Assembly: GCF_007859395.1 (NCBI RefSeq) | Contig: NZ_VOHD01000003.1 | Location: forward strand, 414,945-478,944 | Length of the DNA: 64,000 nt | Direction: 5' to 3' | Source: Planomicrobium sp. CPCC 101110 | Lineage (GTDB): Bacteria; Bacillota; Bacilli; Bacillales_A; Planococcaceae | Part shown: piece after piece, positions 43,438 to 53,557 of the stretch | Layout: every line of letters begins with the position of its first letter | How positions within the stretch are numbered: position 1 is the stretch's first letter | The notes under the pieces: generated by a model | Database searches by the model: none | The model's input: the letters and a program-made list of their open reading frames with translations, nothing else | Told to the model about the DNA's origin: nothing | Translations under genes and position numbers: made by a program

Positions 43438-43451
43438 TGAAAGCGCTTGCA
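43438..43451. promoter_or_regulatory. CcpA catabolite-responsive element (cre) upstream of gltA
   Basis: TGAAAGCGCTTGCA matches the cre consensus TGWAANCGNTNWCA at all but one defined base. It lies ~65 bp upstream of the extended -10, a position for activation or for interference with a regulator such as GltC. Confidence 0.75.
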
Positions 43452-43503
43452 ATAAAAATTTAATGAATTTTGTAAATTCACTTTTATATTTATTCAAATA
43501 TTA

Positions 43504-43512
43504 TGATATACT
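43504..43512 (+). promoter_or_regulatory. Extended -10 promoter of gltAB
   Basis: TGATATACT is an extended -10, 43 bp before the gltA ATG, with only a weak -35 (TTATAT, 43484-43489), as expected for an activator-dependent promoter. GltC was not seen in the window. Confidence 0.55.
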
Positions 43513-43555
43513 ATTCAAAATTAAAAAACTTTACTGAACTAAAGGAGGCGATTTG

Positions 43556-46500
43556 ATGAAGAAGAAAGAGTATCCCGTCCGTCAGGGGCTTTACCATCCG
43601 GATCAAGAGCATGAAGCATGTGGCATAGGAATGATTGCCAATATAAATGGTGAAAAATCGCATTCGATTGTTCAAAACGCGATTAATATACTTTGTAATC
43701 TGGAGCATCGTGGAGGTCAGTCGGCCGACACAAGTACAGGCGATGGAGCGGGAATCCTTACGCAAATCCCTCACCGCTTTTTCCTGAAGCAATGTGAAAA
43801 AGAAGGCATCAAGCTTCCGAATGAAGGAAAGTATGGAATTGGCATGGTCTTCATGCCGCAAGATTATGATTTGCGGATGAAAGCAAAAGAAATCATTGAG
43901 CGCATCGTCGCTGAAGAAGGCCAAGGGTGTTTAGGCTGGCGCGCAGTGCCAGTAAATGATGCTTTCGTCGGAAAAGTGGCGAAAAAAACCAAACCGGTAA
44001 TACGCCAAGTGTTCATAGGGGCAGCCGAAGAACTTTCGGACCGCAAAGATTTCGAACGAAAACTATATATCATACGCAAGCGGATCGAACAGGAAATGAT
44101 AGGGAAAGAAGAGTTCAAAGACGTGTATTTCAGCAGCTTGTCTGCCGGGACAATTGTTTATAAAGGAATGCTGATTCCGGAACAACTGGATTCGTTCTAT
44201 ATCGACCTGAACCACCCGGAATTCAAGTCTGCTCTGGCGCTTGTGCATTCCCGCTTCAGTACAAACACGTTCCCAAGCTGGCAGCGTTCACACCCGAATC
44301 GCTATTCCATTCATAACGGCGAATTCAATACGCTGCGCGGGAATGTCAACTGGATGCGGGCTCGCCAGGCATTGTGCAGTTCCGAATATTTCAATGAAGA
44401 AGACCTTCCGAAAGTTTTGCCGGTCATTGATGAAACAGGCAGTGATTCGTCGATGTTCGACAACTGCTTCGAATTCCTTCATTTGTCCGGCCGGTCTCTT
44501 GCCCATACGGCTATGATGATGGTGCCAGAACCATGGGTGAACGATCCTACGATCAAGCAGGAGAAAAGAGATTTCTACGAATACCACAGCACGCTGATGG
44601 AACCTTGGGACGGTCCGGCAGCTTTAGTCTTTACGGACGGCAAGCAAATCGCTGCCTGCCTTGACCGCAACGGTCTACGTCCTGCCCGTTACTATGTGAC
44701 AAAAACCGGCATGATCGTTCTTGGTTCAGAGGTTGGGGCACTAGATATTTTTGCTGATGATATCGTCTATAAAGACCGCCTGCAGCCAGGGAAAATGCTT
44801 GTTGTAGATTTGGAAGAGGGGAAAATTATTCCGGATGAGGAGATCAAACTGCAGATTGCTGCAGAATATCCTTATAAAGACTGGGTCGAAAACAAGATGG
44901 TCAACCTGGAGGATCTTCCAAAACCAGATCTTCACACTGAGAATGACGTTGCGGAAGGGTTGCTTGAACAGCAGCATGCTTTCGGCTATACCACCGAAGA
45001 ATTGCAGAAAATTGTCAAACCTTTGGCTACAGACGGCAAAGATCCAGTAGGGTCGATGGGGTACGACTCACCGCTGGCGGTATTGTCGAAAAAGCCGCAG
45101 CTTCTCTACAATTATTTCAAGCAGTTGTTTGCGCAAGTGACAAATCCGCCGCTTGACGCTATTCGGGAGCACATCATCACCTCCGCCCGGACAACAATAG
45201 GTGCCGAAGGCAATCTTGTCGAGCCCGGCCCAGAAAGCAGTTGCCATATCCGGCTGGAAACGCCGATTTTGACAAATTATGAATTGGAAGCACTGCGCCA
45301 GCAAAAGCTTAAAGAGTTCCAGGCAGTGACTTTGCCGATTTTGTTCCAGGCTGATGGCGGGCATGAAGCCATGGAAGCTGAATTGGAGTCCCTCTTTGCA
45401 AAAGCGGACGCCGCGCATGCGGATGGAGCGACATTGATCATCTTGTCGGACCGTGGAGTAAACCGCGAATTTGCGGCCATCCCTGCGTTGCTTGCCGTTT
45501 CTGGCCTGCATCATCATTTGATTCGCCAGGGAGTGCGGACAAAAGTCAGCCTGCTTCTTGAATCGGCCGAGCCGCGGGAAGTGCACCATTTTGCGGCGCT
45601 TCTAAGTTATGGGGCAGAAGGCATCAATCCTTATCTTGCGTTCCGCTCTATCAAGGAACTTGTAGAGATTGAAGATATTGCCGGCTTTACTTATGAAGAA
45701 GCGGAAAAGACGTATGTTAAAGGGGTAACTGACGGCATTGTGAAAGTATTGTCGAAAATGGGGATTTCTACAATCCAAAGTTATCGGGGCGCACAAATTT
45801 TTGAAGCGGTTGGCATTCATATGGATGTAATCGACAAGTACTTTACCCGGACATCATCACGCCTTGGCGGCATCGGCCTGGATATCATCGCTAAGGAAGT
45901 ATTGATGCGCCATGCGCAAGCCTACCCTGAACGTGAAGGCGGAAACCGCGCGCTTTATGCAGGCGACGAATTCCAATACCGCGAAAAAGGCGAGGATCAC
46001 CAATACAACCCGGTGACAATCCATACGCTTCAGCAAGCTTGCCGAACAAATAATTATGAAGCATTCCAAAAATACACGAAATTGCTGACGGACGAAAAAG
46101 CCAATCTGCAATCGATCCGCGGTTTGCTGTCCTTCAAAAAACGGACGCCTGTGCCGATCGAAGAAGTGGAATCGATTGAGGAAATCTGTGCCCGCTTCAA
46201 AACGGGAGCCATGTCTTACGGTTCGATCAGTGCAGAAGCGCATGAAGCTTTGGCCATTGCGATGAACCGCATTGGCGGAAGAAGCAACTCGGGAGAAGGC
46301 GGAGAGCAAGTATCCCGCTTTACGCCGGATGAAAACGGCGATAATCGCCGAAGCGCCATCAAACAAGTAGCTTCCGGCCGATTTGGAGTGACAAGCCATT
46401 ACCTCGTCAATGCTGATGAAATTCAAATCAAGGTGGCCCAAGGTGCAAAACCTGGAGAAGGCGGACATTTGCCGGGCAAGAAAGTTTACCCGTGGATTGC

Positions 46501-48142
46501 AGAAGTGCGAGGCTCTACGCCTGGCGTGGAACTGATTTCACCACCACCTCACCACGATATTTATTCAATTGAAGACTTGGCGGAACTGATTTTCAACTTG
46601 AAAAATGCCAATCCTTCCGCCCGCATCAGTGTCAAGCTCGTATCGGCAGTCGGTGTTGGAACGATTGCTGCGGGTGTTGCGAAAGGCCGTGCAGATGTTG
46701 TACTGATCAGCGGTTATGATGGGGGCACAGGAGCTGCTCCTAAGACCAGTTTGAAACACACCGGTTTGCCTTGGGAAATCGGGTTAGCGGAAACCCATCA
46801 GACATTATTATTGAATGGTTTGCGTGACCGGATTGTTGTAGAGACGGATGGCAAGATGATGACAGGGCGAGATGTTGTAACAGCTGCACTTTTGGGAGCG
46901 GAAGAATTCGGTTTTTCTACTGCGCCGCTTGTAGTGCTGGGTTGTGTTATGATGCGCGTCTGCCATTTGGATACATGTCCAGTCGGAATTGCTACTCAAA
47001 ATCCGGAATTGCGGAAAAAATACATGGGAGACCCGGAACATGTCGCTAATTTCATGCGTTTTATCGCAAGACAAACACGGGAGCTGATGGCGGAACTAGG
47101 TTTCCGTACAATCAACGAAATGATCGGAAGAACGGACGTGCTTGAAGCCAACCAGGCAGTTGATCATTGGAAAGCTGGCGGGCTCGATTTATCAGCACTG
47201 CTATATCAGCCGGATCTTCCAGAAGAAGTCGGCCGTTACGCGACCATCAAACAAGATCATGGCTTGAAGCAGACACTGGATTACCAGGAATTGTTGCCGC
47301 GCAGCAAAAAAGCGATCGAATCAGGAGAGCGTGTGGAAGTGACTACCGCAATCCGCAACATCCACCGTGCAACAGGAACCATTATCGGCAGTGCGGTTTC
47401 TAAACGGTACGGGGCGGAAGGGCTCCCTGAAGATACCATCAATTTCAATTTCCAAGGCTCGGCAGGCCAGGCATTCGGCGCCTTTATTCCAAAAGGGATG
47501 ACGCTTAAATTGATCGGCGATGCCAATGACTTTGTCGGCAAAGGGCTGTCTGGCGGGAAAATCATTGTCTATCCGGCAAGCGACTCAACGTTCATACCTG
47601 AAAAGAATACCATTATCGGCAACGTTGCCTTCTACGGGGCATCTGACGGTGAAGCTTATATTTATGGAGTGGCCGGCGAGCGCTTTGCCGTCCGCAATAG
47701 TGGAGCGAACGTTGTTGTTGAAGGAGTCGGCGATCATGGCTGCGAATACATGACAGACGGCCGAGTTGTGATTCTAGGAAAAACCGGGAAAAACTTCGCG
47801 GCAGGCATGTCCGGAGGGATTGCTTATGTGCTTGACGAAGACGGAACATTTGCAGTGCGCTGCAATCCGGAAATGGTGCATTTGCAGCCTCTTGCAGAGC
47901 CAGCGGAAATTGAAGACTTGCGCAGTATGATAGAAAAATACGCTCAATATACAAACAGCTCAAACGCCAAGCGGATCCTGGCACACTGGGAAATCTTTTC
48001 CGCTAAATTTGTTCGGGTCATTCCGAAAGCGTACTTGAAAATCAATGACCGCATCAACAAACTTCAAAGCAGCGGCATGACGAAAACTGATGCTGAAATG
48101 GCGGCATTTGAAGAAAGCAAAATGGCAAACGCCGGGAAATAA
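43556..48142 (+). CDS. gltA: Glutamate synthase (NADPH) large subunit
   Basis: 1528 aa from ATG 43556, seven bases after AAAGGAGG (a TTG at 43553 is too near). Makes two glutamates from glutamine and 2-oxoglutarate. A 21-residue propeptide precedes Cys22 ([12 protein letters not shown]), the Ntn glutaminase nucleophile. Then come the central domain, the FMN-binding synthase domain ([45 protein letters not shown]) and the [3Fe-4S] cysteines in [16 protein letters not shown] (~1129-1144). The C-terminus is a GXGXG beta-helix. Names follow B. subtilis (gltA large, gltB small). It has its own promoter with a cre box and is followed by gltB 59 bp later. Confidence 0.98.
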   Translation: MKKKEYPVRQGLYHPDQEHEACGIGMIANINGEKSHSIVQNAINILCNLEHRGGQSADTSTGDGAGILTQIPHRFFLKQCEKEGIKLPNEGKYGIGMVFMPQDYDLRMKAKEIIERIVAEEGQGCLGWRAVPVNDAFVGKVAKKTKPVIRQVFIGAAEELSDRKDFERKLYIIRKRIEQEMIGKEEFKDVYFSSLSAGTIVYKGMLIPEQLDSFYIDLNHPEFKSALALVHSRFSTNTFPSWQRSHPNRYSIHNGEFNTLRGNVNWMRARQALCSSEYFNEEDLPKVLPVIDETGSDSSMFDNCFEFLHLSGRSLAHTAMMMVPEPWVNDPTIKQEKRDFYEYHSTLMEPWDGPAALVFTDGKQIAACLDRNGLRPARYYVTKTGMIVLGSEVGALDIFADDIVYKDRLQPGKMLVVDLEEGKIIPDEEIKLQIAAEYPYKDWVENKMVNLEDLPKPDLHTENDVAEGLLEQQHAFGYTTEELQKIVKPLATDGKDPVGSMGYDSPLAVLSKKPQLLYNYFKQLFAQVTNPPLDAIREHIITSARTTIGAEGNLVEPGPESSCHIRLETPILTNYELEALRQQKLKEFQAVTLPILFQADGGHEAMEAELESLFAKADAAHADGATLIILSDRGVNREFAAIPALLAVSGLHHHLIRQGVRTKVSLLLESAEPREVHHFAALLSYGAEGINPYLAFRSIKELVEIEDIAGFTYEEAEKTYVKGVTDGIVKVLSKMGISTIQSYRGAQIFEAVGIHMDVIDKYFTRTSSRLGGIGLDIIAKEVLMRHAQAYPEREGGNRALYAGDEFQYREKGEDHQYNPVTIHTLQQACRTNNYEAFQKYTKLLTDEKANLQSIRGLLSFKKRTPVPIEEVESIEEICARFKTGAMSYGSISAEAHEALAIAMNRIGGRSNSGEGGEQVSRFTPDENGDNRRSAIKQVASGRFGVTSHYLVNADEIQIKVAQGAKPGEGGHLPGKKVYPWIAEVRGSTPGVELISPPPHHDIYSIEDLAELIFNLKNANPSARISVKLVSAVGVGTIAAGVAKGRADVVLISGYDGGTGAAPKTSLKHTGLPWEIGLAETHQTLLLNGLRDRIVVETDGKMMTGRDVVTAALLGAEEFGFSTAPLVVLGCVMMRVCHLDTCPVGIATQNPELRKKYMGDPEHVANFMRFIARQTRELMAELGFRTINEMIGRTDVLEANQAVDHWKAGGLDLSALLYQPDLPEEVGRYATIKQDHGLKQTLDYQELLPRSKKAIESGERVEVTTAIRNIHRATGTIIGSAVSKRYGAEGLPEDTINFNFQGSAGQAFGAFIPKGMTLKLIGDANDFVGKGLSGGKIIVYPASDSTFIPEKNTIIGNVAFYGASDGEAYIYGVAGERFAVRNSGANVVVEGVGDHGCEYMTDGRVVILGKTGKNFAAGMSGGIAYVLDEDGTFAVRCNPEMVHLQPLAEPAEIEDLRSMIEKYAQYTNSSNAKRILAHWEIFSAKFVRVIPKAYLKINDRINKLQSSGMTKTDAEMAAFEESKMANAGK

Positions 48143-48201
48143 GACAACCGGCTTGGAGATTGCTTTGGTTTTTAAAAACAAAACCGAAATGGGGGGATAT
48201 A

Positions 48202-49689
48202 ATGGGAAAAGCGACTGGATTTATGGAATATAATCGCCAGACATTTAAAGAACGCAATCCAGCGGACCGGATCAAGGATTGGACTGATTACACGGCACCG
48301 CTGTCAGAGCAAGAAGTGAGGGAACAGGGCGCACGCTGCATGGATTGCGGAGTGCCAACGTGCCAATCAGGCATGGAGATAGACAGAACCACTACAGGCT
48401 GTCCGGTTTATCATCTTATCCCTGAATGGAATGATCTCGTTTACCGAGGGCAATGGAAAGAAGCGCTGCGCCGGGAACACGTAATGAATAATTTTCCGGA
48501 ATTCACGGGGCTTGCGTGCCCTGCTCCTTGCGAAAGTGCCTGCATTTTAGGGATCAACGAACCGCCGGTCGCTATCAGGACGATCGAACGGTCAATCATT
48601 GAAAGAGGATTTGCAGAAGGATGGGTTGTTCCGGAACCGCCAAAAAGCCGGACCGGCAAAAAAGTGGCTGTCATCGGTTCTGGTCCAGCAGGCCTCGCTG
48701 CAGCCGCTCAATTGAACAAAGCCGGCCATCTGGTAACTGTGTTCGAAAGAAGCGACCGTGTAGGCGGGCTGTTGACTTATGGCATTCCGGAGATGAAACT
48801 TTCCTATGATGTCGTAAAACGCAGAGTCGATATTCTGGAGCAAGAAGGCATCGTTTTCCAGACAAATACGGAAGTCGGAAAAAATTATCCGGTTTCAGCG
48901 CTTCGTTCGGACTTTGACGCTGTCATCATGTGTACAGGCGCTACTGTCCATCGGGACATTAAAGTGGAAGGCCGGGAATTGAAAGGCATTGAATATGCAA
49001 TGGACTTCCTTCATTCCAGCACAAAAAGTTTGCTTGATTCGAATCTGGAAGATGGAGCGTATATTTCAGCCGAAGGAAAAGACGTCATCGTAATTGGAGG
49101 AGGCGACACAGGTACTGACTGCCTGGCAACAGCTGTCCGCCAGAATTGCAGAAGCCTTGTCCAGTTTGACGTCTATGACAAAAAAGGGGCAATCCGTGAT
49201 GAAGTCGGAAACCCTTGGCCGCAATACCCGCAAATCCATCGGGTTGAATATGGCCAAAAAGAAGCGGCGGCTGTTTTTGGGGAAGATCCAAGAGCTTACG
49301 CTGTCATGACGAAGAAGTTTGTCGGCGATGAGAATGGAAACGTCAAAGAAGTCCATACGATCAATGTGAAGTTGAAAATCGACGAACAAGGCAACCGCGT
49401 CCGAGAAGAAATTCCCGGCACGGAGAAAGTATGGAAAGCGGATTTGGTGCTTTTAGCAATAGGGTTCAACGGACCTCAGCAGCAGCTGATCCAGCAACTG
49501 GATGTTGAAACAGAAGCCAACTCCACTGTAAAAGCGGAATATGGCAAGTATGCGACTAATGTAGAAGGCGTATTTGCAGCGGGGGATATGCGCCGAGGGC
49601 AAAGTTTGATTGTCTGGGCAATCAATGAAGGCCGGGAAGCTGCCCGTGAATGTGATCGCTTCTTAATGGGATCAACTATATTGCCATAA
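48202..49689 (+). CDS. gltB: Glutamate synthase (NADPH) small subunit
   Basis: 495 aa from ATG 48202 after GGGGGGAT; upstream in-frame codons back to 48160 lack family support. Supplies electrons from NADPH to the large subunit. N-terminal cysteine clusters for two [4Fe-4S] centres ([10 protein letters not shown]...GCPVYH and [11 protein letters not shown]), the FAD-binding [18 protein letters not shown] with EXXXRVGG-like [20 protein letters not shown], and the NADPH-binding [11 protein letters not shown]. Ends [26 protein letters not shown], the usual FAD C-terminal motif. Same operon as gltA. Confidence 0.98.
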   Translation: MGKATGFMEYNRQTFKERNPADRIKDWTDYTAPLSEQEVREQGARCMDCGVPTCQSGMEIDRTTTGCPVYHLIPEWNDLVYRGQWKEALRREHVMNNFPEFTGLACPAPCESACILGINEPPVAIRTIERSIIERGFAEGWVVPEPPKSRTGKKVAVIGSGPAGLAAAAQLNKAGHLVTVFERSDRVGGLLTYGIPEMKLSYDVVKRRVDILEQEGIVFQTNTEVGKNYPVSALRSDFDAVIMCTGATVHRDIKVEGRELKGIEYAMDFLHSSTKSLLDSNLEDGAYISAEGKDVIVIGGGDTGTDCLATAVRQNCRSLVQFDVYDKKGAIRDEVGNPWPQYPQIHRVEYGQKEAAAVFGEDPRAYAVMTKKFVGDENGNVKEVHTINVKLKIDEQGNRVREEIPGTEKVWKADLVLLAIGFNGPQQQLIQQLDVETEANSTVKAEYGKYATNVEGVFAAGDMRRGQSLIVWAINEGREAARECDRFLMGSTILP

Positions 49690-49724
49690 AAAAAGAACCA
49701 GGAGAAAATCCTGGTTCTTTTTTA
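49688..49724 (+). terminator. Terminator of gltAB
   Basis: AAAAAAGAACCAGGA pairs with TCCTGGTTCTTTTTT around GAAAA. Confidence 0.93.
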
Positions 49725-49781
49725 TAAAGTCCGGATAAATATAAAAATTTGCTATGAATTAAGAGAATATTTAGAAATAAG

Positions 49782-49810
49782 TTGTTCTTTATACCTAGTT
49801 CCTCTATACT
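49782..49810 (+). promoter_or_regulatory. Promoter of the secreted coiled-coil protein
   Basis: TTGTTC (49782-49787), 17-nt spacer, TATACT (49805-49810). A ~110-nt leader follows. Confidence 0.55.
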
Positions 49811-49924
49811 AATGATGGGTGGGGCGTGTTTTTTGATACATAGGTGAAGCCAATTCGAATTTCAATTGTTTCAAGTCAAAATCCATTGCATTCGCTACAT
49901 CATAGGAAAACTGGGAGGAAAAGA

Positions 49925-50353
49925 ATGTTTAAGAAAAGTTTTGCAGCCGCTTTATTTTCTATTATTCTTGCTGTAATGGGCAGCACTTCGGCTTTTGCAG
50001 CAGAACCAGCCAGCCCGGAAGTTGAGAAAGCGCTAGTGAAGATTGAAGAAACTAACGATAAAATTTATGCTGAAGTTGAGAAAACTCAAGTGAAAGCACA
50101 GACTTTATACGAACAGTACCTTGAAAACTTAAAGAAAGAGCAGGCTACTGAAAAGAAAGCTCAGCTGACTGCTGAATATGAAAGAAATATTGAAGCATTA
50201 ATTGCCGAGTTGGATCAAAAAACGCAGGAGTTGACTCGAGCAGGAGTCGAGAAAGTGACAGAAGCTGGGATAACGGTTGAGATTCAGTGGGTTTTGTACC
50301 AATTTGCTGATCGAGAAGCTTGGATTGATCCTATTATGGTAGTAGGCTGGTAA
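49925..50353 (+). CDS. Small secreted coiled-coil protein
   Basis: 142 aa from ATG 49925, which has GGGAGGAAAAGA directly upstream; the frame opens earlier at 49844 without support. The signal peptide (KKSFAAALFSIILAVMGSTSAFA) is cleaved after AFA. The mature part is a long Lys/Glu/Gln-rich coiled coil (EKALVKIEETNDKIYAEVEKTQVKAQTLYEQYLENLKKEQ...) ending in WVLYQFADREAWIDPIMVVGW. No family recognised. It is followed by a strong hairpin with U-tract and then by the HD-GYP gene, which could be partly cotranscribed. Confidence 0.8.
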   Translation: MFKKSFAAALFSIILAVMGSTSAFAAEPASPEVEKALVKIEETNDKIYAEVEKTQVKAQTLYEQYLENLKKEQATEKKAQLTAEYERNIEALIAELDQKTQELTRAGVEKVTEAGITVEIQWVLYQFADREAWIDPIMVVGW

Positions 50354-50376
50354 AATAGTATAAATATTGACAGAGT

Positions 50377-50415
50377 TCTATAGGAGTGAAGTTTTTTCTG
50401 CTCCTATAGTTTTTT
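50377..50415 (+). terminator. Terminator between the secreted protein and HD-GYP genes
   Basis: CTATAGGAG pairs with CTCCTATAG around a 14-nt loop, followed by seven T. It ends 1 nt before the GGAAGGAAG site of the HD-GYP gene, so transcription entering from upstream must read through it; it may work as an attenuator. Confidence 0.78.
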
Positions 50416-50432
50416 TGGAAGGAAGTGTGTTC

Positions 50433-51338
50433 GTGAAAGGCTTGGATATATTGAAAAACGGGTACCTTGAAACCGTAAATAATGATTCCACATCTTTGAG
50501 TCTGCTTGGCCGAGGTAGCGGTATTGAGATGATGAAGCAACTTGTCTTAAAGGATAAGATATTTTTCCTCTATCCCAGTGAAGATGCCGACGTTCAAGAG
50601 TTTTTTTACATACTGAGCGGAAAAGTTGAAACTGAGGTAAATGGAAAGGTTATAGAACTTGGAGCAGATGATTTTTTTACTGCAAAAAATTTGGAAGCTA
50701 CTGTACAGTTTACAGCTAAAACTGACGTAAGCTTTTTATCTGTTTCTACTGCTCCTGTATTTCATTATCTTAGCAACGTTATTAGTGCATTGCGCAAAGT
50801 TGGGGAAGCGGTGGAGCGAAAAGACCCGTATACTTTCCAACACAGTTCGCGAGTCGCTAATTATGCTGTAAAGATTGCTTTGAAAATGAAGCTTAAAAAA
50901 GAAAGAATGGATAATTTATTCATTGCATCCATTCTTCATGATATCGGAAAAGTAAATATTCCAGAGGAAATTTTAAAAAAACCAGATAAATTGACCGCTG
51001 AAGAATTTGACTTAGTAAAAAAACATCCAGGAGACGGTGCAGCGATGATCCGGGAAACAATCTATGCTGATTTAGCGGATATTGTGGAACAGCATCACGA
51101 AAGGGTTAATGGTAAAGGCTATCCTCATGGGTTGACAGATGAAGAAATTTTAATAGAAGCAAAGATTATTGGAGTAGCGGATACATTCGATGCTATGACA
51201 GAAGACCGCGCTTACCGTAAAGCCTATTCGCCGGAATACGCGATGGAAGAGTTGAAACGGCTTTCCGGCACTCAATATGATCCAGAAGTTGTAGAAGCTT
51301 TTGAACACGTGCTATTGGAAGAAGGAAAACTCACCTAA
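50433..51338 (+). CDS. Cupin-HD-GYP cyclic di-GMP phosphodiesterase
   Basis: 301 aa from GTG 50433, eight bases after GGAAGGAAG. Residues ~30-115 resemble a cupin or cyclic-nucleotide-like beta barrel (FFYILSGKVETEVNGKVIELGADDFF), and ~120-301 form an HD-GYP domain: HD at 169-170 (SILHDIGKVNIPEEIL), HHERVNGKGYPHGL (221-234) and GVADTFDAMTEDRAYR. HD-GYP enzymes break c-di-GMP to pGpG or GMP with a bi- or trinuclear metal centre. The N-terminal barrel is probably a small-ligand sensor. Together with the GGDEF protein at the left edge this gives both making and breaking of c-di-GMP in the window. Confidence 0.92.
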   Translation: MKGLDILKNGYLETVNNDSTSLSLLGRGSGIEMMKQLVLKDKIFFLYPSEDADVQEFFYILSGKVETEVNGKVIELGADDFFTAKNLEATVQFTAKTDVSFLSVSTAPVFHYLSNVISALRKVGEAVERKDPYTFQHSSRVANYAVKIALKMKLKKERMDNLFIASILHDIGKVNIPEEILKKPDKLTAEEFDLVKKHPGDGAAMIRETIYADLADIVEQHHERVNGKGYPHGLTDEEILIEAKIIGVADTFDAMTEDRAYRKAYSPEYAMEELKRLSGTQYDPEVVEAFEHVLLEEGKLT

Positions 51339-51354
51339 GAATACAAACACCTCA

Positions 51355-51386
51355 GACACCTTGTTTTATATCACAGGTGTCTTTTA
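51355..51386 (+). terminator. Terminator after the HD-GYP gene
   Basis: GACACCT pairs with AGGTGTC around a 13-nt loop, followed by TTTTATTT. Confidence 0.75.
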
Positions 51387-51467
51387 TTTATTCCTAAGGA
51401 TGTTTAAAAACATCAGGTTTAGTCAATACTAAAACAAAGTGTAAACAAATCAGAGGAGGAGATCGAA

Positions 51468-51992
51468 ATGGCTAGAAACAGCGGCGGTGGAGTATTCAGC
51501 AAACTTGTATTATTAGGCTTAGGTGCGGCAATTGGAGCAGCTATGACACAGAAAAAGACCAATACAGATGGAACGACAACTTCACAAGCAAGCAACTTAA
51601 AGGAAAACGTCAAAAAAGGGCTGGATCGATTCAATGAACAATCAGGCGGCATGGTCGATAAAGTAAAGCCAGGAGTGACAAAAGCGGTTGAAGCGGTAAA
51701 AGGTGCAATCGACAGCCAGCAAAAAATGATGGATAAAGAAAAAGACATGCTTGATAAAGCGAACCAAACGCTTCAGGATGATGTCGGCGGTTCATCAAGC
51801 AAAGATTCAAGCAGTTCGGCAAGTGATACTTCAACTGGCACTTCGGCTACTTCTAAAACAGATACGACTACGCCAAGCGGCGGAATTTACGGCGGCAGCA
51901 CAGCTTATACAGATTCTTTGAAAAAAGATCTTTCAGATGATTCTGCAACCGGCGGCAACTCTTCTTCAAATAAGTCTACATTTGACAAATAG
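51468..51992 (+). CDS. YtxH-like low-complexity stress protein
   Basis: 174 aa. One short hydrophobic segment near the N-terminus (GGGVFSKLVLLGLGAAIGAAM), then an amphipathic region (LKENVKKGLDRFNEQSGGMVDKVKPGVTKAVEAVKGAI) and a long Ser/Thr/Gly/Asp/Lys-rich tail (~105-174). Very like a shortened version of the protein at 27023 without its UPF0180 head, so both probably belong to the YtxH-like stress group. Function unknown. GAGGAGGAG precedes the ATG. I looked for a sigma-B promoter upstream and did not find a convincing one. Confidence 0.75.
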   Translation: MARNSGGGVFSKLVLLGLGAAIGAAMTQKKTNTDGTTTSQASNLKENVKKGLDRFNEQSGGMVDKVKPGVTKAVEAVKGAIDSQQKMMDKEKDMLDKANQTLQDDVGGSSSKDSSSSASDTSTGTSATSKTDTTTPSGGIYGGSTAYTDSLKKDLSDDSATGGNSSSNKSTFDK

Positions 51993-52018
51993 AATAGTAT
52001 ATACTGATTATTAAGATA

Positions 52019-52054
52019 AAGCTATGCTCGAGTCTTACGGGCTATAGCTTTTTT
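52019..52054 (+). terminator. Terminator after the YtxH-like gene
   Basis: AAGCTAT pairs with ATAGCTT around an 18-nt loop, followed by TTTTTTC. Confidence 0.65.
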
Positions 52055-52105
52055 CTCTATCGTCATTTGTTTGAAAATTACATAAACTTAGAGAGGGGGA
52101 ACCAC

Positions 52106-53557
52106 ATGTTTAATTCGTACAAGACAAGTCCTTTTTTTGATGAGATGTTCACTTCGGAAGGGACACCAAAACCACATTACCAAAAGTTTCACGAAATCCT
52201 TTCCCAATTCAAAGAAGATGAATTAAAAGAAAAACATGAGACAGCCCAACTCTCATTTTTGAGGCAAGGAATCACGTTTACGGTTTATAACAATAATGTG
52301 GGAACTGAACGGACAATGCCGTTCGATTTTGTTCCGATTATCATTTCCCCTGAAGAATGGAAGACTATTGAAAAAGGAATGATTCAACGGACTGAAGCCC
52401 TCAATCAATTTTTGGAAGACGTCTACCACGATCAGGAAATCCTCGAAGATGGCATTATTCCAAGAAGCCTTATTGAAGAAAATCCTTATTATTATGCGAA
52501 ACAAGTCCAAGGGATTAATATTCCCATAAAAAATCATATTTTCTTGGCTGGAATCGATTTGATCAGGGACGAGTCCGGCAAATATCATGTGCTCGAAGAC
52601 AATCTGCGGAATCCTTCCGGAATGTCCTATGTTTATCAAAACCGCTATGTGATGAGGCAAGTGTACCCTGAGTTTTTTGCTAAGCACGCAGTGGAAACAT
52701 TGGAGCATCAGTTGTCCTATTTATATGAAGCGATGCTTGACCATGCCCCTGAGGCGAAAAAAGACAAGCCTTTTGCGGTGCTTTTGACGCCAGGCATGTA
52801 CAATTCAGCTTATTATGACCACGTTTTTCTGGCGCAGCAGATGGGAATAGATTTGGTCGAAGGACGGGATCTGCTTGTTAAGGATAATATCGTATACATG
52901 AAATCGATTCGAGGCCTAAAACGTGTCGATATTATTTACAGGAGAATCGATGACGACTTTCTGGATCCAGAAGCCTTCAGGGAAGACTCCGCTTTAGGGG
53001 TAGCTGGATTGCTGGAAGCTTATCGGCACGGAAATGTGGCCATATTAAACGGCATCGGCAACGGTGTGGCTGATGACAAGGCCATTTATGCTTATGTTCC
53101 GGATATGATCCGATATTATTTGGGGGAAGAACCGATCATCGACAATGTGAAAACCTACTTGCTCAGCAAAGAGGAGGAACGGAAGTGGGTGCTTGAGCAC
53201 CTTGAAGAACTTGTTGTCAAAAATGTCGGGGCGTCAGGCGGCTACGATATGCTGATCGGTCCGCATGCCTCTAAAGAGGAAATAGAAGAGTTCCGGGAGA
53301 AAATTATTGAAACGCCCCATCAATACATTGCCCAGCCAACGATCAAGCTGTCGAGGGCGCCGGCCTACCAAGGGGAAAAATTTTATCCTTGCCATGTTGA
53401 TTTGCGGGTTTTTGTCATGAGAGGAAAAGAATCCCGTGTACTTCCGGGCGGATTGTCCCGTGTAGCTTTGAAAGAAGGGTCTCTAGTTGTCAACTCCTCT
53501 CAGGGCGGCGGAGGCAAAGATACGTGGGTATGCAAAGATGAGGGAGGGGTATTGTAA
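52106..53557 (+). CDS. Circularly permuted ATP-grasp amidoligase-type protein
   Basis: 483 aa from ATG 52106 after GAGGGGG. Belongs to the circularly permuted ATP-grasp group (DUF404/CP_ATPgrasp, COG2308). Typical segments are GIDLIRDESGKYHVLEDNLRNPSGMSYVYQNR, YDHVFLAQQMGIDLVEGRDLLVKD, VVKNVGASGGYDMLIGP and the C-terminal PCHVDLRVFVMRGKESRVLPGGLSRVA. ATP-grasp ligases activate a carboxylate with ATP and form an amide; this group is predicted by comparative genomics to build or modify peptides, with no defined product. It overlaps the next gene by 1 nt (TAATG), so the two are translationally coupled, and the 3' end ends abruptly after a Gly-rich DTWVCKDEGG. Confidence 0.93.
   Translation: MFNSYKTSPFFDEMFTSEGTPKPHYQKFHEILSQFKEDELKEKHETAQLSFLRQGITFTVYNNNVGTERTMPFDFVPIIISPEEWKTIEKGMIQRTEALNQFLEDVYHDQEILEDGIIPRSLIEENPYYYAKQVQGINIPIKNHIFLAGIDLIRDESGKYHVLEDNLRNPSGMSYVYQNRYVMRQVYPEFFAKHAVETLEHQLSYLYEAMLDHAPEAKKDKPFAVLLTPGMYNSAYYDHVFLAQQMGIDLVEGRDLLVKDNIVYMKSIRGLKRVDIIYRRIDDDFLDPEAFREDSALGVAGLLEAYRHGNVAILNGIGNGVADDKAIYAYVPDMIRYYLGEEPIIDNVKTYLLSKEEERKWVLEHLEELVVKNVGASGGYDMLIGPHASKEEIEEFREKIIETPHQYIAQPTIKLSRAPAYQGEKFYPCHVDLRVFVMRGKESRVLPGGLSRVALKEGSLVVNSSQGGGGKDTWVCKDEGGVL

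Noticed and set aside
51387..51467. Sigma-B promoter for the YtxH-like gene
   Set aside because: GTTTAA and GTTTAG occur, but no GGGWAW-type -10 lies at a proper distance.
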